A program made the translations under genes and the position numbers. From Scalesia atractyloides (lineage: Eukaryota; Streptophyta; Magnoliopsida; Asterales; Asteraceae): DNA of 64,000 nucleotides. Below the pieces are notes generated by a model. The model was not told where the DNA came from and searched no databases. It worked only from the letters and a program-made list of their open reading frames with translations. The stretch covers positions 70,602,157 to 70,666,156 of the forward strand of contig CAMTDV010000028.1 of assembly GCA_947069175.1 (NCBI GenBank), in the 5' to 3' direction. Below, piece after piece: positions 46,160-59,373 of the stretch. Every line of letters starts with the position of its first letter. The first letter of the stretch is position 1.

Positions 46160-48690
46160 TCAAATTTGTTGATAACCCCGCATCATACTCCCTATATATT
46201 GTCCTAAAGTTTTACCTTCGGGCCAAAGCAGTCACATTCCTCCAAGGCGGAAACGTGAGATGCGACCACAAAAGGTTTTCAAGTATTGAATTAGCAAAAG
46301 TCTACGTGATTGTAATAAAACAACGATACCAAATTTATTTTGAAAGTTTGCAAAACCAAGTGTTTAAGTTGGTATACATCGCCAGAATAAACATGGTCTT
46401 TAAAAATACTTATACAAAAGGCATAGTTTATAAAATGAAGGCGTTGACAAATATATCCCCATGAGGATGAAAATTACAAGAAAAACCCCCCAAAATGGTA
46501 TCGTCATATGCATTCTAGCCTTGATCCTTAACCCAGGAGACACCACTCACTTACCTGAAATGCATGCTTAAAAACGTCAACATATTGTTGGTGAGCTCAC
46601 AGGTTTAAATAACACAAATGAAACTTTAAAAAGATTTGATGAAAATTGGTATGCGTAGTCTAATGAAAATCACAATATTCAAATCATGGTCTTGCAAAAC
46701 CATGACGTATGTGTCGACATAAGCGTGTAACCAACCCATAATGGTGATACCTCACCACATCATACACCATGACGATGACTTAAAAATTCGGACACAATTG
46801 CACTCCCATGGGGTGACGACCGACCAAGAGTGGGGCTCGTTACACCCAATAAATCTATTCGATTGTTCCACGCTCATTACCACAACTAATGGTTACTAAA
46901 CTAAAACGATACCACGAGGACTTCCAAGCTCAAAACCAACCAACTTATACGCACATAATAGACCGAAATGGATTTCATTCCCCACTACCATACCTTGTAA
47001 CCAAGCATGAATTTTCCCCGATTTAAATAAATATTTAAATAAAGTAAAAGGGGCCGTGAAGACTCACAAATTGCGTTCCGTGCGTATGCTAGCAAAACTC
47101 AAGTGTCCGAAAATAATTCCCCTGACCTACACGTGTCCAAAATTTAATAAGATACTACGTCTAAATACGTGTCTACTTGGCAAGTTGTTCACCCAACTTG
47201 CTTAGAGCAAATGAGATGTTTTCGTTTAAAAAAAAAAGTTTAATTTAACGATCCGTTGGTGATTAATACCCTATTATCGTTATACATATTTACACACCAT
47301 ATTATCTAAACACAAAGGGATCCCTCTCGAGAAAACCCATGTCCACACACATCTCGAACATTTAATAAATACGTATTTACATGAAATAAGATATATTTAT
47401 TTTTAAGAAATTGATCCACTTTCGTCGTAGATGCGAGAATTTGCTAAGTATCTACAAATAAATATATACTTATTAAAATTTGTCTTAGCGCAAATAAAAT
47501 AATATATTCACATCTCGTCACTCAAATGTATATTTAACTAGTTAAGTATATAACCCAACGTGAACCATCTAAAAACCCCTAAATTCACATATCTTTACGA
47601 AATATATAATTATGTAATTATATGTATTAAAATATATTTGCCTGTATTCCAACACTTATCATTTACATTTTACACCCAAAGTCTCAAAATCATATACTCG
47701 GTTTAAAATTCATCGTTTATACCAACCATATATATATATATTTTACCAAACATATATATAAAAACTTTTATATATACCTATGAACCTTCCAAGAAAAAAT
47801 ATATATTTAGAAGTTTTAAGTCACATTTATCCAAATATATATTTGTCTTGTTTTAATGAAATCTCTTATACTTAAACAAAATCTCTAGATTTTTACTAAA
47901 ACATGTTCATAGTCTTTAACCACATTTTTATAAAAACAACAATTTTATCGTCTAAAATACCCGAATCAACTATAATAAAGTTTATGAATATACTACCTTC
48001 AAAAATACTATTATCATGCATATAAGCACCCATCATACCAAACACCAATTTAACATACTAATATCTAGACATCAATATCTACACTAGATACTAGCACATA
48101 TAATATATTTAGAACATAATTATGTGTATCATAGCAATGACACAAGTATCACATGTTCTATACATAGTCACCAACACATGCTCGGGTTTAAAAGACATGA
48201 ACTTGTGAGAAGCATAACCACACATATACCTACTTACTCACCCACGCCCCAATCACATACAACACACCAAACAATTCTATTTAATATGTAGTTTTTGTTT
48301 ATAAAATCTTTTGCGAAAACATCCCACACTTTGGTGAACTAACATGCACTTTCATAAAATTTTAGGCAAAAGAGAGGGTTAAAATGGCCCATACCACAAG
48401 CAAGCAAGAAGAAGGTTGATGAAAAAGATAAAGATCTTGAACCTTTGAGTCTACCAAGCTTGCTACACTAAAACACCACTAAAACTTGATCTTGTGAGCT
48501 TGATCGTAGTGGGTTTAAACTAGAAAAGACAAGACTTATGTGTGAAATGAGTGGGTTCGGCTTGGGAGTTTAGTGAAAAATATTATGGGAGTGCTGGGAG
48601 GTGACGTCTCAAATAAGTCTTGCAAGCATGTTGTAGGAGTTAAATAAGTCCAACAAATTAGAAAATGATGGTGATGTTTGTCTTGAACAC
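46160..48690 (-). repeat. Probable eroded Gypsy LTR
   Basis: No frame is supported. Words such as caaggcggaaacgtgagatg at about 46240 and gttggtgagctcacaggttta at about 46590 echo positions in the Gypsy LTRs here (element B: gatggcggaaacatcggagtgag; element A: agttggcgagtgaacc). This suggests an old minus-strand LTR, perhaps a solo LTR. Ends are not determined. The middle is very AT-rich. Confidence 0.35.
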
Positions 48691-48706
48691 GTTTTCAGTC
48701 GAAAGA

Positions 48707-49948
48707 GGGATAATCACGAAAATAAATTTAGAATGGTAAACTTTTTAAAATAGCCATCTGACACGGCTCTATGAGCCGTTTCAATATGCTGAAACGGCTT
48801 AAAAAATTCTTTCAAGTCAATCAACCCATGATGTCACGTGTCCGGTTGAGCCGTTTCAGTGTGGCTTAAGCCGTTTTAGTGTGGCTTAAGCCCTTTCAAT
48901 GTGGCTTGAGATCTTTCAGTGTAGCGGCTTGGCTTGGCTTAAGATCTTTCAACACGGCTTGAGAACTTTCAACACGGCTTGAGATCTTTCAACATAGTTT
49001 AAATATAAACGGAAAATTAAAAACATAAACGAATAATTAAAAAAAACTCAAGGTGGGAACTTGAAAATCTCAATTAAAAAAATCTGAGAGTTGTAACTTG
49101 AAAATAAAAAATTACTAGGTTAAAACCCCGTGTATTACACGGGTTAAATAAATGTAATTTTTATACTAAATAATAAAAAAATATAACTTTAAAAACCTCG
49201 TGTATTGTACGAGTTGAATAAATGTATTACACGAATACAATACACGAATTTTTTAAAGATATTACTTTTTTACAATACACGATGTTTTTTTAAAGACGTT
49301 ACATTTTTATTATTTAGTATACAAAATTACATTTATTTAACCCGTGTAATACACAGAGTTTTTAAAGGTATAACTTTTTTAATTATTTGGTATATGCAAT
49401 TATATTTATTCAACTCGTACAATACACAAGATTCTTAAATATATAACTTTTTAAATTACTTAATATATAAAATACATTTATTCGAATCGTATAAAACGAG
49501 GTTTTTAAAGTTATATTTTTATTATTTAGTATAAAAATTACATTTATTTAACCCGTGTAATACATGGGTTTCTAACCTAGTAATTTTTTATTTTCAAGTT
49601 AAAACTTTCAGATTTTTTTAATTGAGATTTTCAAGTTCTCACATTTTATTGAGATTTTTTTTTAAATTAATTATCGTGTATATTTAAACTATGTTGAAAG
49701 ATCTCAAGTCGTGTTGAAAGTTCTCAAGCCGTGTTGAAAGATCTTAAGCCAAGCCAAGCCGCTACACTGAAAGATCTCAAGTCACACTGAAAAGGCTTAA
49801 GCCACACTGAAACGGCTCAACCGAACAAGTGGCAATCATGAGTTGGTTGACTTGAAATGATTTTTTTTAACCCGTTTAACATATTGAAACGGCGGTGACT
49901 ATTTCGAAAAAAATTGACTATTTCTTGGACTATTTTTATGATTATCCC
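48707..49948. repeat. 1.24-kb palindromic foldback
   Basis: The two halves are reverse complements over roughly 400 bp. The left starts GGGATAATCACGAAAATA and the right ends TTTTTATGATTATCCC. Shared blocks include gtgtagcggcttggcttggc, tcaacacggcttgagaactt and caacatagtttaaatata. The arms are built of short tandem variants of ggcttgagatctttca. The loop (49140-49560) is itself made of units containing acccgtgtaatacac in both orientations. An RNA read through it would fold into a very long hairpin. It is probably a foldback or MULE-type element, and no TSD was found. Confidence 0.85.
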
Positions 49949-51497
49949 AAAGAAAAATGTGGTGTTGGTTTGTTTAACCATCAAGTCCAACACATTGGAT
50001 GATGGCAGGATGGTCTTCATTTATCAAAAAGTCAGAGATGGTAAGGTTGGTAGTATTGTATTACTATATTGACTCTAGTGTTCAAGTCTTGTAAACATCT
50101 AGAGAACATATAGCCAACTAAAATAATTATAATATAAATTGTTGATGGATTTGTGTACGGAGCGATTGTTCCTAATAAAAATAGTTTAACCAAAATTACT
50201 ATAAAAATAATTAAACAAAATTTAATCGGGTAATATTGGTTCATAAAATAAAATAGAATACATTAGAATTTATATACATGTATCTGGGTGTCGTATTATT
50301 TACGTAACTATATACGTGTGTTTCAGTGTGCGTTTCATGGACTAAAATCTTCATCGTAGTCGTGCAGAAGTAATATATACATGTTTATATATTGGAAACA
50401 ATCTTTTAACCATATTATATCGACCAATATAACCATAGAAATAAACAAAATACAATATTCAAATTTAGAATTTTTCGTTTCGTTTAATCACCAACGTTCG
50501 TTCTCGTACCGATTAACCGCAAACCGACAATTGCTATAAATTACCAGACGTGCGACCTGAAATACCCAGACATTGCTAGACTTTATGGACTCAATTGACA
50601 CATAATTAAGTCTATATGCACGTGATTGTATAATTAATTGTGATTTGCCGTATGGATTTAAGCAGTAATTTTGTCGGTTGCCACAAAAGCTACCTGGATC
50701 CAAAGGAAAACCAACCTGAATCCAATTCACCACGATTACCATGATTATCACCAGCCTAAACCGTTCTACTTCACGAGTCATCTAGCCTGATTCTGGACCT
50801 ATATAACCCAGATCAAAGGGAACATTGGGTCATTTCTCATTCACCATCGGTTCCACCCACTCAAATAGATTAACTTTAACTAAACAACCATAAAGTTGTA
50901 AACCATAGACCTTACATTTTGGCATAAAGAGGCCCTTAAATTTAACAACTTTATTCACATTTTGATCAACTTGAGAAGGATCATATAATAAACGAGTCTC
51001 CCGTCTTCTGGACCATTTACCAACTTATGGAACAAGTGCTTGTTCCACATTTATGATCTCATAGCATAAGTCATATGGGTTACTTGTTCCTCCATAAAGT
51101 AAATAATCATAATTTGGATTTAAAGGGTTACCTTGCAATCTTGCATTGTCAAATTTGGGTTATTCGTATGACCAATATCGACTAGAGGTAGAGGGAGAGT
51201 ACCGAATACTATTCGAGTACCCCAAAACAGAGATCATTTGAAACCACTAATAACAACTTTAATGTTATGGGCCTTGTATTGATTGATCTTTCACAGTTGT
51301 TGCCTGTTGGGCCACTACAGTCCCCTACACCCTTGTTATTAGCATTTGGACTATCCCACAAAGTCACCTTTGATTGACTATACACCTGAAGCCCAACATT
51401 TGATTGTTTTCTGTCAACAGAATTTCGACAGAGTCCATCATCATCATCATCATCATCATCTACTCCACCATCATTATTATTTTATATCTTGTAAACT
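49949..51497. other. intergenic, one weak gene candidate
   Basis: Contains the candidate frame at 50488-50781, annotated separately. Also on the minus strand, at about 51210-51430, is an open stretch of about 70 codons (including VGLQVYSQSKVTLWDSPN) without a start. At about 51025-51140 another reads ARLQGNPLNPNYDYLLYGGT. These may be remnants of one decayed gene that I cannot name. An (ATC)n tract lies at 51438-51460. Confidence 0.35.
50488..50781 (-). CDS. Hypothetical small protein with signal-like N-terminus
   Basis: 97 codons starting MTREVERFRLVIIMVIVVNW, a short basic lead and a hydrophobic run like a signal peptide, then FPLDPGSFCGNRQNYCLNPY. A TATA-like GGGTTATATAGG lies about 35 bp upstream of the ATG. 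A possible donor, CCAG|GTAGC, near residue 30 means the frame may be only the first exon of a longer gene. No family is recognised, and it could equally be a remnant or chance. Confidence 0.25.
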   Translation of the reverse strand: MTREVERFRLVIIMVIVVNWIQVGFPLDPGSFCGNRQNYCLNPYGKSQLIIQSRAYRLNYVSIESIKSSNVWVFQVARLVIYSNCRFAVNRYENERW

Positions 51498-51905
51498 AGT
51501 GGATTACACCCATGCTTAATGACAGGACGACTCAATTTTTAATAAAAACGTAGACGCAATAGTAAAAATAACTTTAATGACAGAAATTCGTTTGATATTA
51601 GTTCAGTTCAATAAGATACCGACACTTACTGAAAGAGAAACAAAAAACGTCATGATACGACCAAAAAAATACCGAGATATGTTTACATCGATCGAAACAA
51701 TAAAAATGAATATTAATTTCAGTACTGATATTGTTCGGTCCGTATACCGTTCGTTTTGTTACATGTACAACACCAGGTTTGATTGAAACATAAAAAAGAA
51801 AAAGAAAAAGAAAGAGCAAAAATAGAAAAGACTAAGGAAAGATGAAATAAAATTCACAAAATACAAAAATCACAAAAGGACAAAAATCATTGTAGCGAAA
51901 AGTTT

Positions 51906-51906
51906 C

Positions 51907-51940
<34 letters not shown>

Positions 51941-51981
51941 GTATGTATGTATGTATGTATGTATGTATGTATGTGTGTGTG
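51906..51981. repeat. (TA)n(TGTA)n(TG)n microsatellite
   Basis: TA, then TATG/TGTA, then TG repeats abut the left end of the solo LTR. A further TA tract abuts its right end at 60945-60976. Confidence 0.9.
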
Positions 51982-52540
51982 TGTAACACCCTGTAAAATC
52001 GTGTTCAATAGTATAGTGACACGTGTTGTATTTTAAATATATTCTATTAAAGACCAATAAGGACTAAAGGCGTCAACATGCTCAAACTGAGCCTCTGAGT
52101 GACGGTCCGACGTCAACATGCATAAATAAATAGCCTCTGAGTGACTGATATGTCAACATGCTTGAAACTTGGCCTCTGAGTGACTGATATGTCAACATGC
52201 CCAGCCTCTGAGTGACATCGAATCAACATGTTTATAATGAGCCTCTGAGTGATCCTTTGTGAAGTCCAAACTCTCATACGTGCTATTTGTTGGACGAGAG
52301 GGTTCAATTTTGTAAATATGTGAAAGTTGGATAATGGAGAGATTAAAAGTGTCAACATGTTAATTTATACCTCTGAGCGACCTTTTAACGAACTGAGAGC
52401 TCGACAATGTCCGGGCATAATCCTGGATATGCCAAGTATTGGCCGCGGATGGCTAAAAGTGCCAAAAAAGTGTTTTAAAAGGTTTTTAGAAGCTTTTTAA
52501 AGTTAAGGGACTAAAGTATCAAACTTTGAAACTGGCCAAT

Positions 52541-52597
52541 GGGCGGTCGCGGGCCGCGAGAGACCAGGCCTGGGTCTGTCGCGGGGCGCGAGAAGGG
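52541..52597. repeat. GC-rich palindromic region of the solo LTR
   Basis: Two similar words, tcgcgggccgcgaga and tcgcggggcgcgaga, surround a central accaggcctgggt that is itself a palindrome. It stands out from AT-rich surroundings, about 160-210 bp upstream of the TATA box. Confidence 0.7.
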
Positions 52598-52753
52598 GTT
52601 TGTAGCAGAAAGTTTTGGCTTGGTCCCCAAACAAAGCTCCAAAACCATTGATCGAAACTATGGACTTGTAATCAGCTATGCCACGTTTTGGGACACTTTT
52701 AAGCTCCCTCTTACACACCTAAACACCTGGCTTCACCTCCTTTGAGCTCTCCA

Positions 52754-52765
52754 ACTATAAATAGG
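52754..52765 (+). promoter_or_regulatory. TATA box of the solo LTR
   Basis: ACTATAAATAGG in the position expected for an LTR promoter. Transcription would start near 52790. Confidence 0.65.
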
Positions 52766-54333
52766 TGATCAAATTCACCATTTGAACTTGCACCTTTCTA
52801 AATCACAACTCTTCTCCCTCCTCTGGAAGTTCCTAGCTAAAAGGAGCATCCAACATAGTTCTTTTGCACCTTAGGAATCATTGGTAAGTGTTCCTTTCTT
52901 GTGCATTTTCATTTATAGGCTTTTATAGCCAAAAGTCAAGCGTTTTACGGAAAACGCTTTGACTTTCGGTTAAGCCCATTATGGTCCAGCCATTGTTCGA
53001 AATCAACATGGCTAAGTGATCATAATAAGGTAGGTGTTAATCCCTATAAAGGGCACATCCTGAAGATCACATTTGCTAGACCAATTGACGGGTCAAAGTA
53101 TGATATTAAAAAGTCAAACAGGCCATTTTTCAAAAAATCATAAATCGATCTTATATATGTTATGAAACATGTTTTGACACTTACACAAGTTGGTAATAAT
53201 TATTAGAACATGTAAGAACATGTTCGGCTCGTCAATTTCAGTTCTAGGGTCGGTTCGCAACTGAAAGTCGCGAAGTTTGACTTCTACTTTGACTTTCGAT
53301 TCTGACATGATTTAGATTAGTTACCTACTGATCTAAAGTTGCATTATTATCGTAATATAATGTAGCATAACCCTCTGAGGTTATATTACATGATCATAAT
53401 CAGAATCTAAGTTTATGCCCAAGTTCCATAATTATGCCATCTTTGACCAAAATGTCATTTTTGCATAAAACAAGGTTTTAAATGGTAATGAACTTGAAAA
53501 TGAGTTTTCTACTGATGTAATATTATAAGTAGGATTATTTGGGACATTAAACTAAGTTATAAACTGAGTTTTCAAACAGGTCCTTAAACTATGTCGATAA
53601 ATGACGATTTTAGCCCTTGTGGCTCATAAAATAGTTTTAATCAAAACTTTTCAAGGTAAATCTTTTACCTACTGATATGTTATACTAAATAACATATTTT
53701 AAACATTTTTAACTGACTATAACATCATTTTTCATTAAACATCGCATAAAACGTCATTTTACGACATAAGCGCCGTTTCGGCGCATAGTATGGTTTTAAA
53801 CCATATTAATTGACCAAGACTTGTTATCTACTGATTTTAAAACTTATTTTAAACATATTCACAATAGGTATATGTTATAAACTCATAATCCTAAATAATT
53901 TATAAACTTTGTGTGAAATGACCAAAATGCACCTTCGGTGCATAGTTTAGTCATATAAGATAAATTACACAAATAACTTGGTATCCTACTGATATTATAT
54001 CATAAATATAGTATTTTTACATAATACTTATAATTATAACATTAAATTTTATTCAAGTTCCTTTTATACAGTATGAAATTACCGAAATGCCCTTATGAGG
54101 CATAGTTTCGTTTTAAAACCTTACACAACATATAAGTTGATATCTTACTGATATCTTAACTTATTTAAAGAATAATGGCATATAGAACTTGTCCGTAACT
54201 TATCCGGTTACCCATTATCTCTTAAAAGCGTGCGGTTAATTATATATAACTAGTTTACGGAATTTAACCGAAATGGGTTTAACCTTATCATTTTAATCTC
54301 AAAAATCCAGAATGTTAATTGTTTACCCATAAT

Positions 54334-55714
54334 ATGCAAGTCAAAGTACTTGTCGGGTTTAAACTACATTCTATCCAATCATCGTTTAATCAAGCGTTAT
54401 ACGTTTTGATCATGTACGCTACTCGTTCTAAGTCTATGATTGGTTAGCTTATGCCATAATCCAGGCTAGAGCCTTGCCGGTAAATGCTATCAACACGTTA
54501 GTACTTTTGTATACGGCTGAGTTATTGGAATTAAAAGAAAACTAGCTCAGGTAAATACTCTCGACTTATTTTCCCTATACGGGCTTGGGATACGATAAAC
54601 TATTACTGCTTGGTCAGAAATGGGATCAATCAAATGTCGGATTGTGGCTAGTAAATCCGCATATCCTGTTTTAATCAGTTTTGTTTGATAACTTAAACAT
54701 CGGGGGTTAAATTACCGTGTCCTGGATTAGATTAGTTAATGGCCACGACCTTAGCGCGGGGTGTAGGCATACACCTGACAGACGCTCAAATGCAAGTCAA
54801 AGTACTTGTCGGGTTTAAACTACATTCTATCCAATCATCGTTTAATCAAGCGTTATACGTTTTGATCATGTACGCTACTCGTTCTAAGTCTATGATTGGT
54901 TAGCTTATGCCATAATCCAGGCTAGAGCCTTGCCGGTAAATGCTATCTGCACGTTAGTACTTTTGTATACGGCTGAGTTATTGGAATCAAAAGAAAACTA
55001 GCTCAGGTAAATACTCTCGACTTATTTTCCCTATACGGGCTTGGGATACGATAAACTATTACCGCTTGGTCAGAAATGGGATCAATCAAATGTCGGATTG
55101 TGGCTAGTAAATCCGCATATTCTGTTTTAATCAGTTTTGTTTGATAACTTAAACATCGGGGGTTAAATTACCGTGTCCTGGATTAGATTAGTTAATGGCC
55201 ACGACCTTAGCGCGGGGTGTAGGCATACACCTGACAGACGCTCAAATGCAAGTCAAAGTACTTGTCGGGTTTAAACTACATTCTATCCAATCATCGTTTA
55301 ATCAAGCGTTATACGTTTTGATCATGTACGCTACTCGTTCTAAGTCTATGATTGGTTAGCTTATGCCATAATCCAGGCTAGAGCCTTGCCGGTAAATGCT
55401 ATCTGCACGTTAGTACTTTTGTATACGGCTGAGTTATTGGAATTAAAAGAAAACTAGCTCATGTAAATACTCTCGACTGATTTTCCCTATACGGGCTTGG
55501 GATACGATAAACTATTACCGCTTGGTCAGAAATGGGATCAATCAAATGTCGGATTGTGGCTAGTAAATCCGCATATTCTGTTTTAATCAGTTTTGTTTGA
55601 TAACTTAAACATCGGGGGTTAAATTACCATGTCCTGGATATCCTCGGCTCATTAGATTAGTTAATGGCCACGACCTTAGCGCGGGGTGTAGGCATACACC
55701 TGACAGACGCTCAA
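54334..55714 (+). repeat. Three tandem 456-bp repeats in the solo LTR
   Basis: Units begin ATGCAAGTCAAAGTACTTGT at 54334, 54790 and 55246. The first two are 456 bp; the third is 469 bp because of an extra atatcctcggctc near its end. By eye they differ at only a few positions (for example caacacg/ctgcacg and attactgc/attaccgc), so amplification is recent. No coding frame is conserved. Confidence 0.95.
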
Positions 55715-55931
55715 ATGCAAATTACCCAAGACGTTGGGATAACTCCTCTGTGAGTTCTAAGTGGTGTGTATTTAATCATGTCTCGGTCTCTGTACTGGGC
55801 CTTGTATGTATGGACAAAAATAATCTGTTAACAAGGTTACTAAGTAACTTTCCTGAGTTATAAAAGATTTTGTGCCCTGTGCACTTAAAATCATTTTAAA
55901 ATGTTTTCAAAATGAGTCAGTTGGGTGTATT

Positions 55932-56104
55932 TAAAAGTGTTTATGGTATGAATTGTGAATGAATGTTATTGATCAACAAAGGCTCCTTATATAGAGCAGA
56001 TACATAACAACCCTAGCTGTATTTTTGGAAAAGATAAACACAATTCTATACAATATTTATCTAATAATAATACACATAATTATATTCATAATTATCGGCT
56101 AAGA
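55932..56104 (-). repeat. 3' LTR of the complete Copia element
   Basis: 173 bp, followed internally by the purine tract GCGAGGGTG (plus strand 56105-56113). It contains CTATATAAGGAG as a TATA-like site. Confidence 0.95.
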
Positions 56105-59100
56105 CACCCTCGCAGTTTGAACGGGCGTAGGACATACGTTCAAACTGGTACGAAAAGACTGGAATAACTGCTTGGAGATGCCTTTGGTAAAAATGTCTGC
56201 ATACTGTAGAGATGAGGGAACGTGCAAAACTCTAATATGTCCAACTCGAACCTTTTCACGAACAAAATGGATATCAATCTCAATGTGCTTAGTTCGCTGA
56301 TGTTGGACCGGGTTGTCAGAGAGATACACAGCTGAAACATTATCACAGTAAACGATAGTAGCCTTCTGCAACGGTGTACGCAGCTCAAGTAACAAGTTCT
56401 TAATCCATGTAGCTTCAGCAACAGCATTTGCAACGCCCCGATATTCTGCTTCAGCACTCGAACGAGAGATGGTGGGTTGTCGTTTCGAAGACCATGAGAT
56501 AAGATTATCACCGAGAAAAACATAATGCCCACTTGTAGACCTGTGCGAATCAGGGCAACCACCCCAGTCAGCATCAGAATAAGCAATCAATGAATCTGTA
56601 CCAGACTTCATTATACACAATCCATAGGCCAGAGTTCCCTGAAGATAACGAATAATACGCTTCAAGAATGCAAAATGTGGGTCACGAGGATCATGCATAA
56701 ACATACATATCTGTTGGACCGCATAAGAGATATCTGGGCGTGTAAATGTCAGGTACTGTAAAGCACCGGCTAAACTCCGATACAAAGTCGGGTCGGAAAA
56801 GGGGTCACCATCTGTGGCACTAAGTTTAACTGATAAGTCAACCGGAGTAGTGCACGGCTTACAATTGGACATAGACGCCCGAGAGATGATGTCTTTAGCA
56901 TATTGTTCTTGGGACAAAAATAAACCATTGGGTTTTCGTGTAACTTTGATGCCCAAAAAATGATGCAAATGGCCCAAATCTGTCATAGCAAATTCTCGAG
57001 ACAGAGTATGGATGATATCCTGTAACAAAGTGGTAGTAGAGGCTGTGACAACAATATCATCAACATACAACAATAAATAAGCAGTCTCTGACCCACGATG
57101 ATAGATAAACAATGAATTATCACAAGCACTGCTACGAAATCCACGAGAAAGGATATAATTAGCAAAACAGGTGTACCATGCCCGTGGTGCTTGTTTAAGA
57201 CCATACAATGATTTCTTCGTGCGACACACAAATTCTGGATGCCGTTTGTCAACAAAACCCGTAGGTTAATGAATGAAAAAAACCTCATTTAGAGTACCAT
57301 GCAAAAAACATTCTTAACGTCTAGTTGGTGGATAGGCAAGTTTCGTGAGATAGCCAAAGAGAGCATTGTCCTGATAGTGGCCGGTTTAACAACCGGGCTA
57401 AAAGTTTCATCACAATACACCCCAAATGTCTGAGATTTACCATTAAAAACCAATCTAGCCTTATAACGTTCCAACAAACCGTCTGACTTAAACTTGTGTC
57501 GAAAGAGCCACATGCACCTGATAATAGGCCTGTCAGAAGACGAGGCACCAATTCCCATGTGTCATTCTCGTGTAAAGCAGTAAACTCAGATTGCATAGCA
57601 CGTACCCAATTTGGATCGCAAAAGCTTTAGTGTAGGAGGTAGGGACAAGGGAAATAGTGGTCGAAACAAGGCTGTGAAGGGCTGGTGGAAGTGAACCAGA
57701 TTTAGACCTAGTAGTCATCGGGTGAAGGTTAGAAGGGGCAGGCGGCAGAGTAGCAGCGGAATGAGCTAGCTGTTGTTGGGCAACTGGTGGGTGGTCTGTG
57801 GATGGTATAGAAGTGCCTTGAACAGCTGATGTTGGACGGTTCCGGCGAGTGTATGTAAGCACGAAGGGTATGGTGGCCGGGTGAGGCTGTTTAGGCAATG
57901 AGGTGCTAGGCTGATGAAACTGATAGAGAGGTGGCAGGGGTTCGTCAAGAAAATGATATGAGGTGGGTGGGGTAGGGATCGTGTAAGGAAATGTATGTTC
58001 GTCAAAGGTGACGTGTCGGGAGATATGGACTCGACCGGTGGTGGGATCAAAACAACAATACCCGCGAAAGTCTTGAGGGTAACCAAGAAAAATACACCTC
58101 ACAGAACGGCTATGAAGCTTATGAGGTTGAGTGGCAGAGGTGTTGGGGTAACAGGCACATCCAAAAACACGTAGATTATCATACGTGGGATGGCAAATAA
58201 AGGGCATAGGTGGGAGTGAAATAGTTGAGGCGTTTTGTGGGGAGAATGTTATGTAGATAGGCTGCGGTATGAAGAGCTTCCACCCAAAAATTAGGAGGAA
58301 GTGAGGCATGAATGAGCAAAGAATGAATGATATCATTCAGACGCCGAATTATCCATTCCGCCCGGCCATTTTGAGATGAGGTTTGGGGACACGCAAAACG
58401 GAAAAGGAGTCCGTGTTGGTGGGCAAAGGTTTTGAAGGCAGTGTTATCAAATTCACCCCCTAAGTCACATTGAAAGGTTTTAATGGGACGATTAAACTGT
58501 GTGGCAATTAAACGGTGAAATTTGACAAAGGTTGGGAAAGTTTTAGATTTATATTTTAAGGGATAAACCCATATGAAATGTGAGAAGTTATCAATGAGTA
58601 CCATGTAATATTTATAGCCAGTTTTACTAAGCACAAGAGATGTCCACAAATCACATTGAATAATATCAAATGGGCAAAATAAAAGAATTGGAAGTGTAAA
58701 AAGGCAATCGTTTACTATTAGATAACTGACAAGAATGACAAAAAGTAGACTTTGTCTTATTACATTGAAATTTGAAATTACGACTAATAATATCTAATAC
58801 TTGAACACCAGGATGGCTAAGACGATCATGCCAAGGGTGAGAGGCGGAAGCAAGAAAGCAGGCTTGTGGAGGAAGTTGAGGAGCAGTGAGCGGGTAAAGG
58901 TCTCCTGTGCTATTGTGGCGCGAAAGAATTTGTCCAGTTGGAAGGTCCTTCAAAGTAAAACCAAAAGGGTCAAATTCAATAGATAAATTATTATCGCGAG
59001 TAAAACGGCGTACAAAATTAAATTTTTGATAACTTTTGGGCTATAAAGGATATTGGGTAGGATATAGGTTCGGTTGTTTATGGTTTTAAAACCTGTGCCA

Positions 59101-59336
59101 GATCCAAGGATGGGTAAACATTCACCATTGCCAACCAGTAATTTACTACAAACAGGAGAAGATAATAGGATAGAAATCATACCTTGGTCAAAGGAGACAT
59201 GTCTTTCTGCCTCGGTGTCCATATTAAGAGTTGGGTCAGGTTGCTGAAGTTGCATCGAGGTGAAGGCTGCCTGAAGATCAGAGGGGCACAAGGCATTGTA
59301 GCCAGGTGGCTGCGGTGGTCCAGCAGAGGGAGCCAT
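56099..59336 (-). pseudogene. Copia pol: protease, integrase, RT, RNase H
   Basis: Protease region at about 59230, where the active-site motif reads MDTEAERH instead of the usual MDTGA-SH. GAG-pre-integrase with HDRLSHPGVQVLDII and FCHSCQLSNSKRLPF (about 58750-58840). Integrase core (58649-58179) from SLVLSKTGYKYYMVLIDNFS to FACPQTSSQNGRAEW. RT in two frames: KSDGLLERYKARLVFNGKSQ at 57490 and LYGLKQAPRAWYTCF with the catalytic YVDDIVVTA at 57200-57060. RNase H (about 56580-56330) with DADWGGCPDSHRSTSG and SSAEAEYRGVANAVAEATWI, ending near QYADIFTKG. Frameshifts near 58180, 57560 and 57270 break it. The last 376 codons are intact. Confidence 0.9.
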
Positions 59337-59373
59337 AGGCTGGTAACCTGTGAAGTGGGCCTGAGAGGACGGA

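Noticed and set aside
54334..55714. CRISPR-like or satellite array
   Set aside because: Repeats of 456 bp without spacers in a eukaryotic LTR are a simple tandem triplication, far too short to be called a satellite array.
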